Assembly: GCA_002398105.1 (NCBI GenBank)
Contig: DHCD01000105.1
Coordinates: 1-6,038 of the forward strand
Direction of reading: 5' to 3'
DNA from: Syntrophomonas sp. UBA4911
GTDB lineage: Bacteria; Bacillota; Syntrophomonadia; Syntrophomonadales; Syntrophomonadaceae
DNA length: 6,038 nucleotides
Of the stretch, positions 4,640-6,038 are shown one piece after another (within the stretch, counting starts at the first letter, position 1; every line of letters begins with the position of its first letter). Under the pieces are notes generated by a model that saw nothing but the letters and a program-made list of their open reading frames with translations, was not told where the DNA came from and did no database searches. The translations under genes were made by a program, and so were the position numbers.

Positions 4640-5848
4640 ATGCAGTACTTAATTATTCTTTCCGATGGTATGGCAGACTATGATATACCGGAATTAAACG
4701 GGCAGACACCGCTGGAGTATGCCCGAACCCCTAATATAGATACCTTGGCCCGCCAGGCCCTGATAGGGCTGGTACAGACCATTCCGGAAGGCCTTTCTCC
4801 CGGTAGCGATGTAGCCAATCTGGCGGTAATGGGCTATAACCCCCTCAGCTATTATACCGGACGTTCGCCCCTGGAAGCAGTCAGTCTGGGGGTGGAGCTG
4901 GCTGATAGCGACCTGGCTCTGCGCTGTAATCTGGTGACTTTATCCGGTGAAGAAGAGTATGGGCATAAAACCATGCGGGATTACAGTGCCGGTGAAATCA
5001 GCACTGAAGAATCGGCTCGTTTGCTGGCGGAATTACAGTCCCGGCTGAGCAACGAATATTTTAGTTTTCATGCCGGGATCAGTTACCGGCATTTGGTGGT
5101 ATGGAAAAACGGCAGTGATAAAGATGTGGTACTCACCCCTCCTCATGATATCTCCGACCAGGTGGTAGGTAAATATCTGCCTCAGGGTAAGGATGGTTCT
5201 CTGTTGTTGGAGCTCATGCTCAGGAGTCAGGAAATGCTTATAAAGCATCCGGTAAACCAGGCTCGTATGGAAAAAGGGGAAAATCCGGCCAACTCAATAT
5301 GGCTTTGGGGAGAGGGCCGGCGGCCATCTCTGCCCACCTTTAAGGATAAATATGGGCTGAATGGTTCGGTAGTTTGCGCAGTCGATTTGGTACGGGGGCT
5401 GGGTATATGTGCCGGCTTAACTCCGGTCAGGGTAGCAGGAGCAACAGGCAGTGTGGAAACAAATTTTGCCGGTAAAGCCCGGGCGGCTCTGGATGAGTTG
5501 AAAAGGGGACAAGACTTCGTCTACCTGCACATTGAATCTCCTGATGAAGCCGGTCACCAGGGCAGCATTAAGCGTAAAATCTGGGCCATAGAGCAAGTGG
5601 ATAAAGAAGTGGTAGGTCTGCTGCTCAAGGAATTAGACGATTTCGACCAGATCCGGGTTATGATACTGCCCGACCACCCCACGCCTATATCTACACGCAC
5701 TCATAGCAGCAACCCGGTTCCGTTTTTAATCTATGAAAAAAACAAACCGTTAATTGACGGTGTAGGCAAATACAATGAAAAATCAGCTGCCGGGGGGCTG
5801 TTCATTGCTGATGGCTATACTCTAATGGATCGCTTTATTAAAGGCTGA
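4640..5848 (+). CDS. apgM: Cofactor-independent phosphoglycerate mutase, archaeal type (ApgM)
   Basis: This 402-residue cytoplasmic enzyme interconverts 3-phosphoglycerate and 2-phosphoglycerate in glycolysis and gluconeogenesis without 2,3-bisphosphoglycerate. It belongs to the alkaline phosphatase superfamily and uses two divalent metal ions. Visible landmarks are the N-terminal metal aspartate in SDGMADY (8-14, D9), GSDVANL with the presumed nucleophile S56 that carries the phosphate in the reaction, metal ligands D302 and H306 in DEAGH, DHPTP (345-349, D345 and H346), and THSSNPVPF from T354 with H355. The length is normal for the family (about 400) and much shorter than bacterial GpmI (about 510). 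The start at 4640 is preferred over TTG 4631 because of the ribosome binding site and because the N-terminus (MQYLIILSDGMADY) then matches the family. The gene stands alone, after tRNA-Leu and before a non-coding stretch. The homologous homoserine-kinase-like ThrH/ApgM relatives are a small alternative. Confidence 0.95.
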   Translation: MQYLIILSDGMADYDIPELNGQTPLEYARTPNIDTLARQALIGLVQTIPEGLSPGSDVANLAVMGYNPLSYYTGRSPLEAVSLGVELADSDLALRCNLVTLSGEEEYGHKTMRDYSAGEISTEESARLLAELQSRLSNEYFSFHAGISYRHLVVWKNGSDKDVVLTPPHDISDQVVGKYLPQGKDGSLLLELMLRSQEMLIKHPVNQARMEKGENPANSIWLWGEGRRPSLPTFKDKYGLNGSVVCAVDLVRGLGICAGLTPVRVAGATGSVETNFAGKARAALDELKRGQDFVYLHIESPDEAGHQGSIKRKIWAIEQVDKEVVGLLLKELDDFDQIRVMILPDHPTPISTRTHSSNPVPFLIYEKNKPLIDGVGKYNEKSAAGGLFIADGYTLMDRFIKG

Positions 5849-5859
5849 TTTTCCTGAAA

Positions 5860-5909
5860 AGTGTCGTCTACCTGCAATAACGTTAAAAACCCCGGGCGGC
5901 GACGACACT
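5860..5909. repeat. Long-looped hairpin after apgM
   Basis: AGTGTCGTC (5860-5868) pairs perfectly over 9 bases with GACGACACT (5901-5909). The 32-base loop contains CCCCGGG. On the plus strand no T-run follows. On the minus strand the stem is followed by TTTT, so it may be a weak terminator for a gene converging from the right, or a 3' stabiliser for apgM mRNA. Confidence 0.5.
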
Positions 5910-5991
5910 ATAAAATGAAAGCAAACTTCGATATTTATCCCTTTTTAGTATTTGGATATAATACAAATAGACCAATGCTATTCAGGTAGAC
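5866..5991. repeat. Second inverted repeat sharing the apgM 3' hairpin
   Basis: GTCTACCTG (5866-5874) is the exact reverse complement of CAGGTAGAC (5983-5991). With one extra base allowed, the match extends into the adjoining AATA/TATT. The arms are 108 bases apart, and the left one overlaps the arm of the 5860-5909 hairpin, so the two foldings compete. Function is unknown; it could be a small dispersed element. Confidence 0.4.
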
Positions 5992-6038
5992 AATACCGAT
6001 TTTTTTAAACTCCAGCGGGTTTTTAGCGTACCTATGAG
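5910..6038. other. Non-coding tail of the window
   Basis: I see no gene. TATAAT (5957-5962) looks like a -10 box but has only TTTATC at the right distance for a -35. A seven-T run (6000-6006) and TTTTT (6020-6024) follow. The stretch probably leads into a gene beyond the edge. Confidence 0.35.

Noticed and set aside
5957..5962. TATAAT as a promoter for a gene to the right
   Set aside because: There is no acceptable -35 at 16-18 bases, and the downstream gene is not in view. It is mentioned only in the tail entry.

Overview
The window looks like ordinary chromosome from a moderate-GC Gram-positive anaerobe, probably of the Clostridia. The grounds are strong GGAGG-type ribosome binding sites, sigma-A-like promoters, tRNA genes that all encode CCA, and an archaeal-type (ApgM) phosphoglycerate mutase. 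This placement is inferred from style; no marker gene fixes the taxon.

Positions 83-2652 form the most interesting unit: a promoter, a fluoride (crcB-motif) riboswitch aptamer, a strong intrinsic terminator, and then three co-directional genes. These are a compact CPA2-type cation/proton antiporter without a regulatory domain, a tandem-domain universal stress protein that starts directly after the antiporter stop codon, and a 77-residue protein I do not recognise. A 12-bp hairpin closes the unit. The leader can be folded into a coherent fluoride-ON transcription switch. No Fluc/CrcB or CLC-F fluoride exporter is visible, so the antiporter, stress protein and small protein seem to be the fluoride-responsive output here.

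Positions 2863-3400 hold tRNA genes. Asp-Phe-Gly share one promoter and one terminator, and Cys has its own promoter and terminator. A small protein-like reading frame (2618-2797) overlaps the operon-end hairpin and may be a gene remnant or a small gene.

Positions 3440-4120 encode a class I SAM-dependent methyltransferase that begins 39 bases after the tRNA-Cys terminator, with no clear promoter of its own. Next come a gene-poor stretch and a lone tRNA-Leu(UAA) with its own promoter and terminator.

Positions 4640-5848 encode cofactor-independent phosphoglycerate mutase (ApgM), a glycolysis/gluconeogenesis enzyme. The last 190 bases are non-coding and hold two overlapping inverted repeats. 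No transposase, integrase, CRISPR array or phage gene is seen.
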